From contig NC_049991.1 of NCBI RefSeq assembly GCF_000003815.2, positions 1,182,613 through 1,246,612 on the forward strand: a DNA stretch of 64,000 nucleotides, written 5' to 3'. The notes beneath the pieces were generated by a model that was given only the letters and a program-made list of their open reading frames with translations, was not told the DNA's origin and did no database searches. Shown here piece after piece: positions 57,501 through 64,000 of this stretch (positions are counted from its first letter, which is position 1; each line of letters begins with the position of its first letter). The translations under genes were made by a program, and so were the position numbers. Source of the stretch: Branchiostoma floridae. Lineage: Eukaryota > Chordata > Leptocardii > Amphioxiformes > Branchiostomatidae.

Positions 57501-59031
57501 TAAGAGATACTAAGACACTATAGACACTTAACATTTTCTCACTGCCATCATGAACAAGAACAAACAAATGTAAGAATAATCAGTCAAACCAGGCTGAGCA
57601 ACCAACCAACCAACGAGCCAACCGACCAAACAAACAAACAAACAAACATACAAACATGTCACAGGAAACCACCTGTCCTTAGCAACCATTTTTGCTCGTT
57701 CCCTTGAGTGGTTGTTTAGGACAGGTTTGACTGTTCAACCCCCTACATGACTATTCTTTAAATGGACACTAAGTAACAAAACATCCAACATGTTAGCTGT
57801 TGTGAGCATTTTCTTACCTTATATATATACTGTGATCAAAAACTTACAATGTATCTACTGCTATATTCCTATCTGTTGTAAGATAGTATCCATAGTAATT
57901 TGAGAATACAAGTATGGTCAACCAGGTGAATTAGACCTTGACTGCTATGTTGTATGAGGTCTCCCTACTCTTCACTGTTAGTTGCCCTACACAAGATCTC
58001 CTCTCATTTGACTGGCCAGTGGCAGGTCACTGCACCCTTCACTGCTACATTGCAGGTGTATGATATATCCTTGCATTTCACTGCTGTGCAGTACAAGGTC
58101 CTGCTATGTTACAAAAGGTCTCCTCACTCTTGGTTGCTACAGTTTAAGTTATAGGAGGTCTCCTTGCATTTCGCTGCTATGCTATGTAAGATCCTGTTAT
58201 ACTTCAATGAATGAATGAATGATCTTTATTTGCATGTTCCTGCCCATGTGGGCTAAATGCAGCAAATCCCATGATGGGATACTAATTATAAAGACTAAGT
58301 ACTATAACATGTAGTATTACAATTGAATAAACAATACATCTGCAACTAAGCTATCACTATATCTAACGTTTACATGACTCTTCCCTTTTCTTAAAACATG
58401 TGTATACGAGCTCACAGAGTTTGTGTTGTACAAAGTTGTCTGTGGTTGTCATTATATGTACAAACAGGTTGTCGTTGGTTAACTCTTTACATCGTGTATC
58501 TACTACATTCAGAGCACTGATAAAAGAGTTGCGCATGTCATTGTATGTAGTCATGTGTAGTCAATGCTATGTTGCACAATGTCTCCTCTTACTGTGCTGC
58601 CATGTGATGCACATTTTGCTGAGGCTGTAGTTATGGAAACTAAATGTTCACAACTGTCCAGGCCTGTGGGCAGTTGTTCCACCAAGGCCGCCACAGTCTT
58701 TCCATCTACAACAGCCTCTTGTCACATGACCTTGTGACACCTTGCAGATCACGTGATGATCAGAGTTGACAAAGTATGGCGGATGCCACTCAACAGCTAC
58801 TCAAGCTTCCATAGCTTTAGTCGTATCAGTTTAATTCCTTACTTAAAATATATTTGTGTGCATGATTGTAAAGACCTGTCTTGTCCTGTAACACAGGTGC
58901 GTCTGGGTGACCTGAAGCTCCTGCCTCACCTCAGCTCACCTTTGCAGGCCCTGTTCCAGGAGGACCTGGAGGAAATGAAGGAGAAACAGAAGCGCCACAA
59001 ACGGAACAGACTCGGGGGGCTGATAGAATAG
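23912..59031 (+). CDS. ELAC2: Zinc phosphodiesterase ELAC protein 2 (tRNase Z long form), 25 coding exons
   Basis: Endonuclease that removes tRNA 3' trailers in nucleus and mitochondria. Exons: 23912-24130, 24959-25116, 25719-25769, 26703-26773, 27278-27342, 27560-27614, 28350-28418, about 28838-28991, 30152-30213, 30645-30703, 31197-31309, 31682-31742, 32227-32325, 33485-33623, 34600-34697, 35515-35639, 49885-49978, 51106-51244, 51822-51860, 52344-52462, 52875-52965, 54063-54183, 54590-54668, 56918-57059, 58897-59031 (stop TAG). About 850 residues; human is 826. Exon 1 encodes a basic Arg/Ser-rich leader fitting a mitochondrial targeting peptide and joins exon 2 in phase. The N-terminal half shows FNCGEG and NIFLTR-like strands; the C-terminal half has the PSKRRN loop, the zinc motif SHIHADHH near residue 605, [22 protein letters not shown] and FDHMK. 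The linker exon near 28.85 kb is out of phase with the exon before it. Intron 16 carries a whole CACTA transposon. Confidence 0.95.
25837..26230 (+). mobile_element. hAT-like nonautonomous element
   Basis: About 394 bp in ELAC2 intron 3. Inverted ends are AGGGCTGTGTACCTAAAT and CTTAAGGTACACAGCTCT, with ATGACCCG on both sides (25829-25836, 26231-26238). The left end carries two extra bases relative to the right. The interior is rich in GGTACAGGTACAGG/CCTGTACC dyads. Confidence 0.75.
26543..26625 (+). mobile_element. tRNA-headed SINE, short
   Basis: GGACCATTTAGTTGTGGTTA GTGCACTTG (A-box-like) and CCCGGGTTCAAAAGGATCC (B-box-like) at tRNA spacing in ELAC2 intron 3. The body after it is not defined. 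Confidence 0.5.
26829..27075 (+). mobile_element. SINE of the GGGATGTCC type, second copy
   Basis: GGGATGTCCTTGTACAAAAT at the head, then GGAGGGGATGCAAATTGGG, AACTCCTCCCTATAAAAATA and ACTGAAACAGTGAGGAACTTG. In ELAC2 intron 4. Confidence 0.65.
27956..28075. repeat. 120-bp near-perfect palindrome
   Basis: In ELAC2 intron 6. The arms TAGCCTGAGTATCATCCT... and ...AGGATGATACTCAGGCTA are about 51 bases with one mismatch, and the centre (AACCACCGTGGTT) is itself nearly self-complementary. It contains CGCTGGCTCACGACTTTCGC on each arm. It would fold into one long hairpin; probably a foldback MITE. Confidence 0.92.
28350..28991 (+). other. ELAC2 exon 7-8 junction with unresolved reading frame
   Basis: Exon 7 (28350-28418, ending ...MTVWQVPIR) leaves one base over. 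The best acceptor (ag at 28800-28801) then reads [15 protein letters not shown] and meets TAG at 28846-28848. The next exon needs the other frame: [11 protein letters not shown]... through RNSP, leaving one base that joins exon 9 (30152) correctly. That frame has a TAG at 28835-28837. A single extra base between about 28831 and 28845 would explain both. Alternatives are a phase-0 use of the exon 7 internal donor (CAG/gtacca at 28405/28406) with the acceptor before 28838, or a missed microexon. A 138-nt open segment with good splice sites (28456-28593) lies between and could be an in-frame cassette exon, but it does not change the phase. Confidence 0.6.
29010..29215. repeat. One-ended fragment of the ATGTTGATTTGATTATATGG family
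   Basis: Carries the end sequence followed by the inner TAAATTGTGCAAAGCAGCTG segment, with a run of 13 A. It lies 25 bases past the ELAC2 linker exon donor. Confidence 0.6.
29258..29545. repeat. Dispersed GGTACAGGTAC-type repeat, copy 3 (truncated)
   Basis: Has AGGTACCAATACAGAAAATTC AGATCC, GACCAGATTGTCT and GGCAATACTCAAAACAATG, and stops before the right end. In ELAC2 intron 8. Confidence 0.65.
29560..30126 (+). repeat. Fragments of the ATGGAGGTAT repeat family
   Basis: AAGCTATGGTCACGATTTTTAG with GTGCTCAGGAAGAAGT at the left and GCATAAATTATGTAAAT, AGCTCTAAAT, GCCAAACTCTAGTTAT at the right match the long copy in order. The centre (29680-29990) is unrelated and looks inserted. Confidence 0.65.
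30841..31159 (-). mobile_element. CAGGGCTCGAAATAC-ended MITE, copy E
   Basis: 319-bp copy in ELAC2 intron 10, ending only 37 bases before the exon 11 coding start. The flanks CATGC and TATGT match only in part. Confidence 0.85.
31383..31620 (+). repeat. Partial copy of the ATGGAGGTAT repeat family
   Basis: TTACCTCCATGTTTCACTAG, a (CTGT)n tract at 31408-31455, then TTTGGGCCCCCTGCTGGC..TTGGTACTGCAG. In ELAC2 intron 11. Confidence 0.7.
32416..32575 (+). mobile_element. tRNA-derived SINE
   Basis: TGGCGCAGTGGCAGCGTGT (A-box-like) and GAGTTCAAATCC (B-box-like) stand 35 bases apart, then CTTGTGCCCTTGGGAAAGGT ACTTTACACGACTTTCCTC. In ELAC2 intron 13. The same tail occurs in reverse at 4100-4415. Confidence 0.75.
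33228..33432 (+). mobile_element. SINE of the GGGATGTCC / AGGGACGTAAA type
   Basis: GATGTCCCTGTAGCTCAACA GGTAGCAGC is tRNA-like. The body has GGGAGGGACGTAAAAATTGGGG, CTAGCAACCCCTCCC and AAATATACCCTGCTACTGAAACAGC..GAAACTTGCTGC. It is shared with 26829-27075 and 50049-50585. Confidence 0.7.
33759..34495. mobile_element. PIF/Harbinger-type nonautonomous element
   Basis: 737 bp in ELAC2 intron 14. Ends are GGCCCACTTCAAACAGA and TGTTTGAAGTGGGCC, flanked by TTA on both sides (33756-33758, 34496-34498). Inner inverted blocks GTCGTGCGACTG and CAGTCGCAGGAC are also present. No coding region. Confidence 0.87.
36002..36385. repeat. Left subterminal repeats of the CACTA element
   Basis: Short motifs of the form GCTTAAA / TTTAAGC and CTTAA recur at least a dozen times in both orientations within about 380 bases of the left end, often 10-25 bases apart. 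They match motifs at the right end in inverted layout. This is the usual arrangement of transposase-binding subterminal repeats. Confidence 0.8.
36905..38530. repeat. Diverged direct duplication inside the CACTA element
   Basis: Blocks recur once each in the same orientation. Copy 1 runs from about 36905 (CATAAAAACAAAC, AACCCACGCC) through 37240 (TTTGTAACAAGAAGC) to 37620 (GGTGACCGAACTG). Copy 2 runs from about 37645 through 38120 to 38500. Spacing is about 740-900 bases. Extra partial blocks (TTGACCCTAGCAAGAAG, CGCTCCGCGAATGCAAAATG) are shared as well. It contains no gene that I recognise. Confidence 0.7.
39391..43024 (-). CDS. CACTA/EnSpm transposase (Tnp2-like), three exons
   Basis: Cut-and-paste transposase of the host element. 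Exons 42763-43024, 42477-42553 and 39391-42045 join in phase into 997 residues. The 866-residue open stretch of the last exon has no stop or frameshift. Seen: an N-terminal Cys-x2-Cys...His cluster ([11 protein letters not shown]...H, about 14-32) of zinc-finger type; a Ser/Asp/Glu-rich spacer; then the transposase_21-like core with [11 protein letters not shown] (Asp about 383), [10 protein letters not shown] (Asp about 475) followed by [13 protein letters not shown] (Asp about 571), and a C-terminal [10 protein letters not shown]...FSFERYNG block (Glu about 730) like the DUF4218 region of plant and animal Tnp2 proteins. The Asp/Glu residues are candidates only for the catalytic triad. An AATAAA (minus strand) lies at 38903-38908. 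Start chosen: ATG at 43024, followed by the zinc-binding segment. Confidence 0.9.
43905..46616 (+). CDS. Second gene of the CACTA element: coiled-coil/basic protein, possible TnpA-like partner
   Basis: Unrecognised small protein, divergent from the transposase with 880 bases between starts. Exons 43905-44164, 44846-44919, 45155-45261, 45723-45832 and 46248-46616 (stop TAG). The last four join in phase. Exon 1 ends with two bases over while exon 2 opens in phase 0, so another exon probably lies in the 100-N gap at 44223-44322 or nearby. Seen: an N-terminal amphipathic stretch rich in Gln/Glu/Leu (about residues 17-50) with coiled-coil character; a middle segment [15 protein letters not shown]...[10 protein letters not shown]; a very basic segment (RYYRSKR, KLARRRK, SEKSRRR); and an acidic/Ser tail. 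By analogy with maize En/Spm, whose TnpA binds subterminal repeats, it could bind the repeats at this element's ends; that role is inference. Confidence 0.75.
44223..44322. other. Assembly gap, 100 N
   Basis: A run of exactly 100 N inside the intron after exon 1 of the second CACTA gene. It may hide a coding exon, because the flanking exon phases do not match. Confidence 0.99.
47044..47202. other. Assembly gap, 159 N
   Basis: A run of N that truncates the inner part of the right subterminal repeat zone of the CACTA element. Confidence 0.99.
47203..47668. repeat. Right subterminal repeats of the CACTA element
   Basis: Dense TTAAGC/GCTTAA motifs continue from the N gap to the right end. Two longer diverged tandem units are visible (about 47298-47409 and 47432-47545), sharing ATTTACGGTGCTTAAAC, AAAAGTTGCTTAAATGTGTG and CTTTACGGAC. 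Confidence 0.8.
48503..49060 (+). repeat. Tandem array of four ~135-152-bp units
   Basis: CAAGTTCAA..C..GG.GGCCCAAA starts at 48503, 48650, 48802 and 48937. Each unit goes on with CAAC..CC..GTACCAAA.ATCGTCGCA and CATCCGTTC..GATA. The units resemble the inner sequence of the ATGGAGGTAT repeats. Overlapping Pro/Gln-rich open frames here are products of the repetition. Confidence 0.7.
49791..49813. repeat. (CTA)n microsatellite
   Basis: Trinucleotide run about 70 bases upstream of the ELAC2 exon 17 acceptor. Confidence 0.9.
50049..50585 (+). mobile_element. SINE of the GGGATGTCC type, third copy, interrupted
   Basis: The head at 50049-50143 (GGGATGTCCCTGGTAGTAGC, TTCAATCCTGGGTCAGG) and the tail at 50455-50585 (GGGACGTAAATTGGGGGTCC, CTAGCAACCCCTTCC, TGAAACAGCAAGGCAACCTG) are separated by another repeat (50159-50440). 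In ELAC2 intron 17. Confidence 0.6.
50159..50440 (+). repeat. Dispersed repeat sharing GGCTAAATGCAG
   Basis: ATGAAGTTTATTGCATATTC ATG..CCTTGGCTAAATGCAGTAA, then CTCTTCTTAAAACATGTG and ACTTACAGAGTTCTTC. The same blocks appear in order at 58207-58440. It may be the 3' end of a retrotransposon. Confidence 0.55.
51520..51619. other. Assembly gap, 100 N
   Basis: A run of exactly 100 N in ELAC2 intron 18. Flanking coding exons are in phase, so no coding loss is apparent. Confidence 0.99.
52600..52828 (-). repeat. Partial copy of the ATGGAGGTAT repeat family
   Basis: CAGTATCTAGGTCGTCTACC AGGAGGCCCAAAG, ATATCATTGCAATCCATCC and TTCCATGTTTCATTGAGGTT AA follow the same order as the 19085 copy. In ELAC2 intron 20. 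Confidence 0.65.
52982..53279. mobile_element. MITE with ~70-bp inverted ends
   Basis: About 298 bp in ELAC2 intron 21, 17 bases past the exon 21 donor. Ends read TCATTATT..A..TAGTTAAAC, then ATATCCAACACA inward from both sides. The inner arms share CAGTGGATCA/TGATCTACTG-like sequence. Confidence 0.75.
53709..53730. repeat. (GT)n microsatellite
   Basis: GT run in ELAC2 intron 21. Confidence 0.9.
54063..54068 (+). other. Two alternative in-frame acceptors for ELAC2 exon 22
   Basis: The exon can start after the AG at 54061-54062 or six bases later after CTCCAG. Both are phase 0, so the product would differ by Leu-Gln only. Confidence 0.5.
54405..54548 (-). repeat. Terminal piece of the ATGGAGGTAT repeat family with a long CA tract
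   Basis: ACACACACAGAGACAC, a (CA)n run (about 54457-54503) and ATACCTCCATTTTTCATGAA GGTAAC. In ELAC2 intron 22. Confidence 0.65.
55046..56319 (-). mobile_element. Tc1-like transposon, degraded
   Basis: 1274 bp in ELAC2 intron 23, flanked by TA (55044-55045, 56320-56321). Ends are CACTCAGCACAAAAAGTTTGG and CCAAACTTTTTGTGCCGAGTG. Inverted homology continues for about 220 bases to TCACGAAAAAAAAGTGCCCAA. The interior carries a broken transposase on the minus strand. Confidence 0.92.
55634..55990 (-). pseudogene. Tc1 transposase fragment with frameshifts
   Basis: On the minus strand, SRFCLSRLDGQIK is followed after a frame change by [24 protein letters not shown] and [10 protein letters not shown]. 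This is the order seen in the DDE catalytic half of Tc1 transposases (SRF-x-L, GGI-x-x-G-x-T-x-L, N-x-x-RYRD-x-IL, Q-x-DN). Stops and shifts break it, and the N-terminal half is missing, so it is inactive. Confidence 0.85.
56741..56975 (+). repeat. Tandem reiteration of the ELAC2 exon 24 splice acceptor (58-bp period, 4 copies)
   Basis: The sequence TTTCCCCAG/CACCATTTCCC...GCTGTTGATGT appears with its AG at 56742, 56800, 56858 and 56916: exactly 58 bp each time. Each unit carries polypyrimidine tract, AG and the first ~27 bases of the exon, followed by GGTTGTGGTTGATACATGTA. A fifth partial unit lies just upstream. Only the last acceptor (exon 56918-57059) leads to an open frame; entering at any of the first three runs into TGA after about 25 codons, because 58 is not a multiple of three. 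Confidence 0.93.
58207..58440 (+). repeat. Dispersed repeat sharing GGCTAAATGCAG, second copy
   Basis: ATGAATGATCTTTATTTGCA TG..GTGGGCTAAATGCAGCAAATCCC, then CCCTTTTCTTAAAACATGTG and CTCACAGAGTTTGTG. In ELAC2 intron 24. Confidence 0.55.
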
Positions 59032-59598
59032 AACTCTTCAAATAATACAGCAGATAAAGAATATCTTATGAAGATATGTCAAAAAATGTAATATACTAAT
59101 AATGCCTACCACCATTAACTTAAAAACAGTGTACAAAAGATGGTATGCTTATTATGGAAGCTACCGTTTCACTGGACACTGGCCATACCGTTTCACTGGA
59201 CACGGAACAGGACTACATTTGTACTTTGTAAGAGGTTGGAAGGAGGCCATATACATCAGGGCACTCCAGCCATCACTAAACAGAGACAGCGGCATTATGA
59301 ACTTCAATGCATGATGACCAATTGCTGATGTCGCTTATCCGTAACTTGCGAGATTCTGTTCTTAGATGGTTGGTCATTATTGATCCTGAAGAAGGTGACA
59401 GTATCCATGGAAAATTTGACCCTTGTACACCTTTAGTGTTGGAAGAAAAACAGAAGGTATCCTTTAAACGTGTACATGTAGCAATGATTTTTTCACTTTT
59501 TCTACCTTATCAAGAAACTCTTGAACAATTACTATGGAGAATCTGTCAGTCATAAAAAAACTTCCTTAAGTTTGTTTTGCTTAGCTTGTAATCTTGTA

Positions 59599-59604
59599 AA
59601 TAAA
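59599..59604 (+). terminator. ELAC2 polyadenylation signal
   Basis: AATAAA, 568 bases after the ELAC2 stop. No other gene is visible between. It is the first canonical signal I noticed on this strand. Confidence 0.55.
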
Positions 59605-59967
59605 ACAATTATTTACTTCTGATCACTCATACAATGGAGTTTTCATCTGCCTGACACATAAAACTAAGTAGTAAAGTTGTCATTGGCTAGACCAACCCTG
59701 ACTGCCAGTCACAATTAGAAGTTTAACTAACGATAAAATGCCAATTAGCATTTTATGAGTGGTTACATGTCCATCAAATTATTTTACATTTTTATGTTTT
59801 TCTTTTGCATTTATACGTTTTTACGGAGATGGGAGGGCTATGGTTTTCTTATATTCATAGTAAGATATAATGTTGCTTTGCCCAGCATACTATTGGTATG
59901 AATTGTAAATTTCACATACCTGCAAGATGATTAAAAGAAACAATGACCACAGTTTAAGTAAAACATC

Positions 59968-59973
59968 TTTATT
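59968..59973 (-). terminator. Polyadenylation signal facing ELAC2, candidate end of the Death-domain gene
   Basis: AATAAA on the minus strand, about 2 kb downstream of the predicted stop at 61944 and only 364 bases from the ELAC2 signal. The two genes therefore converge tail to tail. Assignment to the Death-domain gene is inference. Confidence 0.45.
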
Positions 59974-60110
59974 TGATTTGTCAAAAGCAAGCAATATAAT
60001 AATAAATTTTGTCAGAACTTTTGTATGGCCCTGCCATAATGTCAATCTATTCCAATCTTTCACAATCTTACTTACAATATGATCATAATTTCATGCTTTC
60101 AAGGATGAGG

Positions 60111-60392
60111 CCAATCATGTTGATTGATGCAGTTGTATGGGTGACATCCTCTTGGAACCCAAAAGCCAACGCAAAGAGAAAAGTTTGGCAAAAAGGAAAA
60201 GTTGTATTCATTAGTGGTCAGAATGGTTGAACTATTGATTAACAAGTGAGTATTGTATACCAACAATCTTCATTTTTGTTCTTTCACTTTGTAATCAATA
60301 GTATCCGTTTTTTGCAATTTACATCTGTGTGGTAAACAGAGGAAAATTGTTGTGCATGCAGATGTCATCCATATAATCAAATCAACATGGCC
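60111..60392. mobile_element. Inverted-end element, second copy
   Basis: AGGCCAATCATGTTGATTG...GGTGACATCC on the left and GATGTCATCCATATAATCAA ATCAACATGGCCT on the right face inward about 280 bases apart. It has the same ends as the element at 54936. Confidence 0.65.
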
Positions 60393-61667
60393 TTATGGTA
60401 ACAACTTGTATCATGATCAGATTCTCTACACAATATTACTGACAATGCAGTATTTCATTTCACACTTTACCCTTGGCTTGCAAGGGATCAGGAAACACAA
60501 TAGAAATCTAGCCATCTACACAATACAAACAGCAATCTTTACCATGTCCTAAACTAACTTTGATTGTAACACGCATTGACTGTACTTGGAATGCAACCTA
60601 ACCCATGTATCCACTATGAATACACTATTGACCAAACCTTACATTTCCAGACCTATCTGGTCATTGGTCCTGTTGGAAACACTCTAGCAGATCTACATGT
60701 AATATACAGCAGACATCACTGTGCTAACTGTATTCTACACAAACTTTCAAAGTATGTATTTCCTGGTATTTTCACTGCTCAACACCTTTTTCAGTAAGGG
60801 TAAAATACAAACTCTTATCTCCCACCTTAAAGAGAGACTCAACAACAGAAGAATGGTTTCTGGTTCTGCGGACAATATTTTGTCTGAATCCCTAAAAATC
60901 ATTGTGTTAACAACTGGACATTGACTGTGTAGTAGGCTGTAGTTGTATTATACAGACAGTATTAACCCCTGGAGTACCATTCAGATGAATTACAGTACAT
61001 AGACATTGGACAAACTTCAACTGGGGCGATGTTAAGAAATGTTTGGTAGATCTTAAAATTACTTTTGCAACATGTTTCTCGATACTTTTTTGTCAACTTA
61101 TAGTCTTAGCAACTTCATTTCCAACTTGTTATAGGGTCAAAAATTGACTTACAGTAGATCTCTCAATCATCCCATTGAAACCCATACTTTGAATATCTTG
61201 TAATATAATTTAATTTTGGAGGGCTGTTTTTCTTCAAAATTTAAGCTTTGCCACCAAAATCCTACAGTGTTCCTACATTCAAATGCAAACACTGAAGGAC
61301 AATTGTATGTATTGGTCAGGCACTTGTAATTTGTAATACTATGTAGTTATCAATTTAACAATTCATTTTCTAGTTGCTGATTGTCACATCTCTTATATAC
61401 CATCATCATCACTCTTCTGCCAAACATATAATTTTCCACCAATATCCATGTCAAATCTGTTAAGGTTTGAAATCCAAAAATGCAGAGTCTGACATACATG
61501 TACATATAAAAAAAATCTAGTCACAATCAAAACAACATTGTAACACCCATTAAACACACCTGACCTTTATACAGATTTCCACATTGTACTTACATGAGGT
61601 ACGTTATTACTATAACTTCAAGTACAAGAGTTAAAAGTAGATAATCAGTAATGACACTGTCAGAAAC

Positions 61668-61797
61668 CGTACCGGACAACCTAAAATCTCAACACTTATC
61701 CAGAAAGCAAGACTAGCAGACAGGAGAGTTTGGAGGACAATAACGGCCAGCCTCAGCGAAGGCTGACATGCGGTGAGGCGGATGATGATGATGATGA
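61668..61797 (+). mobile_element. 3' end of a LINE-like retrotransposon
   Basis: Reads TLIQKARLADRRVWRTITASLSEG then stop, followed closely by a (GAT)n tail. A C-terminal W/R-rich end plus a GAT/TGA microsatellite tail is what 5'-truncated RTE- or L2-type copies look like. Family undecided. Confidence 0.55.
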
Positions 61798-61943
61798 ATC
61801 ATCTTATAGGCTGACTAATGAGAGAGTGTGTAACACAGACTAGTCTTTTTTTTGAAGAAACAACGGTTCCACAGGTACTGGCATGGCTAATGCTTCAGAG
61901 TCCCCTCCTCATTCTTGTCTTGACCTCACTATCTGTTGACCTT

Positions 61944-64000
61944 TCAGTCTTCTGAAAAAAGAAATTAAAAAAAAAAATTATGCAACATTCTTGGATTTGA
62001 AATACATTTAACAAGTGTAAGGGTAGTATATGATACACCATGGTGGAAACATATTACCAATAGCTATATGGGTCATTACCAAATGTTACATCTGTTGTTA
62101 AACAATGCTGACTACTCCTTGCCGGCCATGTGGCTCATAGTATAGAGCCAGCCGGAAAACTCTTGTTCTGGACACCTGTTTTCTATAAGAAACGTGTTAG
62201 TCTTGAAGAAACCTTGAAGAAACTGGTCTAGAGGGCCTGGAACTTCTCCCAGCGATGAAAGACAGACTATTCTGGAAGTCAAACTTTACCTCAAACCTCA
62301 TAGAGGATGATGATGATGATAATGAGGAGGAACAGACTCATTTGAAAATGGCATCGTTTGACTCAACTCAACTGATATCAGGGAATCAATGCTTAATGTA
62401 AAGGAAATATAAAGTCACCAAATTTTAAAGTCAAAATACCTGCTTCTGAACCAACACTTACTGTCATGTTTACTATGGCATTACTGACAGGATTTCAAAC
62501 TATTCACCGGTTGTGACAGGAAAATTGGATGATGTGTACATTATAAAAATATACAGGCAGGTGCAAATGTAGGTTTATTGTACCAGGAAATTCCACTAGC
62601 TTTTTGACAAGTTTACATTGAACAGTGGTCTGCAATGTGATGTCCTATCCTGAAGACTACTATCCTTGCCAGGAGTGTGCATGTCAGATGGGCAACAATA
62701 ACTTTCAAGGCCAAAGGTAAGACCCCTTAACCACTGAAGTACAGACAAAATATGCCCAATTTGCAAGATGGAAAACGCCTAAACCTTTGGTGACAAACTA
62801 CTGTACATGTACCTACCCTGACTGGTCCTGGCATGGCCGTTCTGTCTGGGGGATGACCCGGCTTGTCTGCGTCGTTTGTTAACATTGGTGTCACATGATG
62901 AACAGGCAGAACGCTTCCTAGAGGAGCTCGAACCACTGGGACCAGCTGGAAATAAGAGTCAGAACAATCTCACTGCAAGCAAAATCTATCCGCCTGGTTT
63001 CTATAGATACACCCTAAAAATGAACAACTTTGAACAGGTTGCCGTTACATATTACATATGTATACAGGAGTTATGTGGCATGTAATGTCAAAGCTATCAT
63101 GCTGGTTGGCTAAACCTTTAAGAGCCAAACCTAGGAACTTGCATGAGTAAAAAGGACCTGTTGACAGCTTGACTGTTTATTCCAAGTTTCAAATAGAACA
63201 GAACCAGCCTGTGGCCTGTGCCATAAGTCTTGCAAGAGGATCTCCTACATGCATCAAAGATGTGCTGTATGTGTCTCTGACCTTTCCTTACAGCCTCAGT
63301 AAAGTATACATAAAACCTGAATAATTAATGATATTCTCTGTAAACATCATCTGCTTCTTTCACTAGCCATCTGCTAAATGATAACCCCCCCATACACACC
63401 AGTGTGAGGGACCCCAGCAGCAGTATAATAAAAACTACCAACACTACTGCTACACTAGAAAAGCAATGCAATAACAGGGCTCGAAATACCACCTGCATAT
63501 GCAGGTTAGTGCAGGTAAAATTGGAGCTGTGCGGGTATTTCTGGTGTCTACCTGCACCTAACCTGCACTGGTCCATGCACTGGGTTTTATACATAAATGT
63601 CCGATGGTGAAGATGTAACGGTTCTATGGATTGTTATTAGCTGCATTGACTGTTACCACCTATAGAGCATAAAAAATAACAATAGCTCCTGAACAATTAT
63701 AGTATGATTCATACTTCCTAAATTCAGAGTGGTGCAGGTATGCAGAAAAAAGTATTTCGAGCCTTGAATAATGTGGGTACCAAAAGCACAACTCACCCCT
63801 TTCCACATCCTCTACTCTGTGCCCGCTGGCCACGCCCATGCGTATCTTCCTGCTGACCTCGTACAGACTGTGGATAAACTCGTCCGGGGTCCCGCCCCGC
63901 CCCTGATATAGGGTCAACAATAGTGTGAACGGATCGTCCGCCAGCGCGAACTTGGTGACCTCTCGTCTGGTGAAGCCGAGCTCTGTAGCGAACAACCTCC
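61944..64000 (-). CDS. 3' end of a gene encoding a Death-domain-like fold (partial)
   Basis: Three terminal exons: 63797-64000 (cut by the window edge), 62817-62945 and 61944-61951. The first encodes RLFATELGFTRREVTKF, then DDPFTLLLTLYQ, GGTPDEFIHSLYEVSRKIRMG. This fits helices 1-6 of a Death-fold domain: a Trp/Leu-Ala-like opening, LGF-x-EV, an LLxxW/Y helix, GT-x-x-xLxxxLxxxxR. The next exon encodes a Ser- and Arg-rich tail (GSSSSRKRSA, NKRRRQAGSS) with no domain I recognise. Phase then gives a two-codon terminal exon (Glu-Asp-stop) after the acceptor at 61952-61954. Which Death-domain family is not clear. A 3' UTR could run to the AATAAA at 59968-59973. Confidence 0.65.
62170..62325 (+). 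repeat. Possible second GAT-tailed retrotransposon end
   Basis: About 150 bases ending in ACCTCATAGAGGATGATGAT GATGATAATGAGG. It resembles the previous entry only in its tail, so support is thin. Confidence 0.35.
63475..63766 (-). mobile_element. CAGGGCTCGAAATAC-ended MITE, copy F (internally deleted)
   Basis: 292-bp copy that lacks about 50 bases near its right end. It is flanked by AATAA on both sides (63470-63474, 63767-63771). It sits 30 bases from the splice donor of the Death-domain exon. Confidence 0.87.

Larger units (their letters stand above)
59605..61943. other. Intergenic/3' UTR stretch without a recognised gene
   Basis: No reading frame with protein character was found. It holds an inverted-repeat element (60111-60392), a LINE-like 3' tail (61668-61797) and otherwise AT-rich sequence. 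It probably includes the 3' UTR of the minus-strand gene. Confidence 0.5.

Overview
The window looks like genomic DNA of an invertebrate deuterostome, most likely an amphioxus (Branchiostoma). That assignment is inference: it rests on intron-rich genes of animal type, very dense small DNA transposons and tRNA-derived SINEs, and protein sequences close to vertebrate orthologues but clearly diverged. Three assembly gaps (runs of N) are present. Almost every base between exons is intron or repeat.

Layout. (1) About 2.4-23.0 kb, minus strand: a mitochondrial Rho GTPase (Miro/RHOT) gene in 20 recognisable coding exons. It is complete from the start codon to just before the C-terminal membrane anchor, whose exon I could not find. 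(2) About 23.0-23.9 kb: a 0.9-kb divergent promoter interval. (3) About 23.9-59.0 kb, plus strand: the long-form tRNase Z gene ELAC2 in 25 coding exons, from a mitochondrial targeting peptide to the stop codon. (4) 59.0-61.9 kb: tail-to-tail 3' regions with opposed polyadenylation signals. (5) 61.9-64.0 kb, minus strand: the last exons of a gene encoding a Death-domain-like fold, running off the right edge.

The most notable structure is an 11.7-kb CACTA (EnSpm) transposon at 35994-47674 inside the 14.2-kb ELAC2 intron 16. Its ends match (CACTGCA...TGCAGTG), it has a 3-bp AAT target-site duplication and dense subterminal TTAAGC-type repeats. It carries two divergent genes: a 997-aa intact-looking Tnp2-type transposase and a small five-exon basic/coiled-coil protein that could be the TnpA-like partner.

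Other mobile DNA with readable boundaries: a Tc1 element with ~220-bp inverted repeats (55046-56319), a mariner deletion derivative (15073-15650), two PIF/Harbinger-type elements with TWA duplications (17363-17745, 33759-34495), hAT-type elements with 8-bp duplications (5368-5700, about 25837-26230), a 3-kb element with ~250-bp CpG-rich terminal inverted repeats (9877-12835), six copies of a CAGGGCTCGAAATAC-ended MITE with 5-bp duplications, a 120-bp near-perfect palindrome (27956-28075), and several tRNA-headed SINEs.

The two head-to-head genes both serve mitochondria: Miro links mitochondria to transport motors, and ELAC2 cuts the 3' trailers of nuclear and mitochondrial tRNA precursors. 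ELAC2 has two structural oddities. The 3' splice site of exon 24, together with the start of that exon, is reiterated in tandem four times at a 58-bp period. The Ser/Pro-rich linker exon near 28.85 kb is out of frame with the exon before it.
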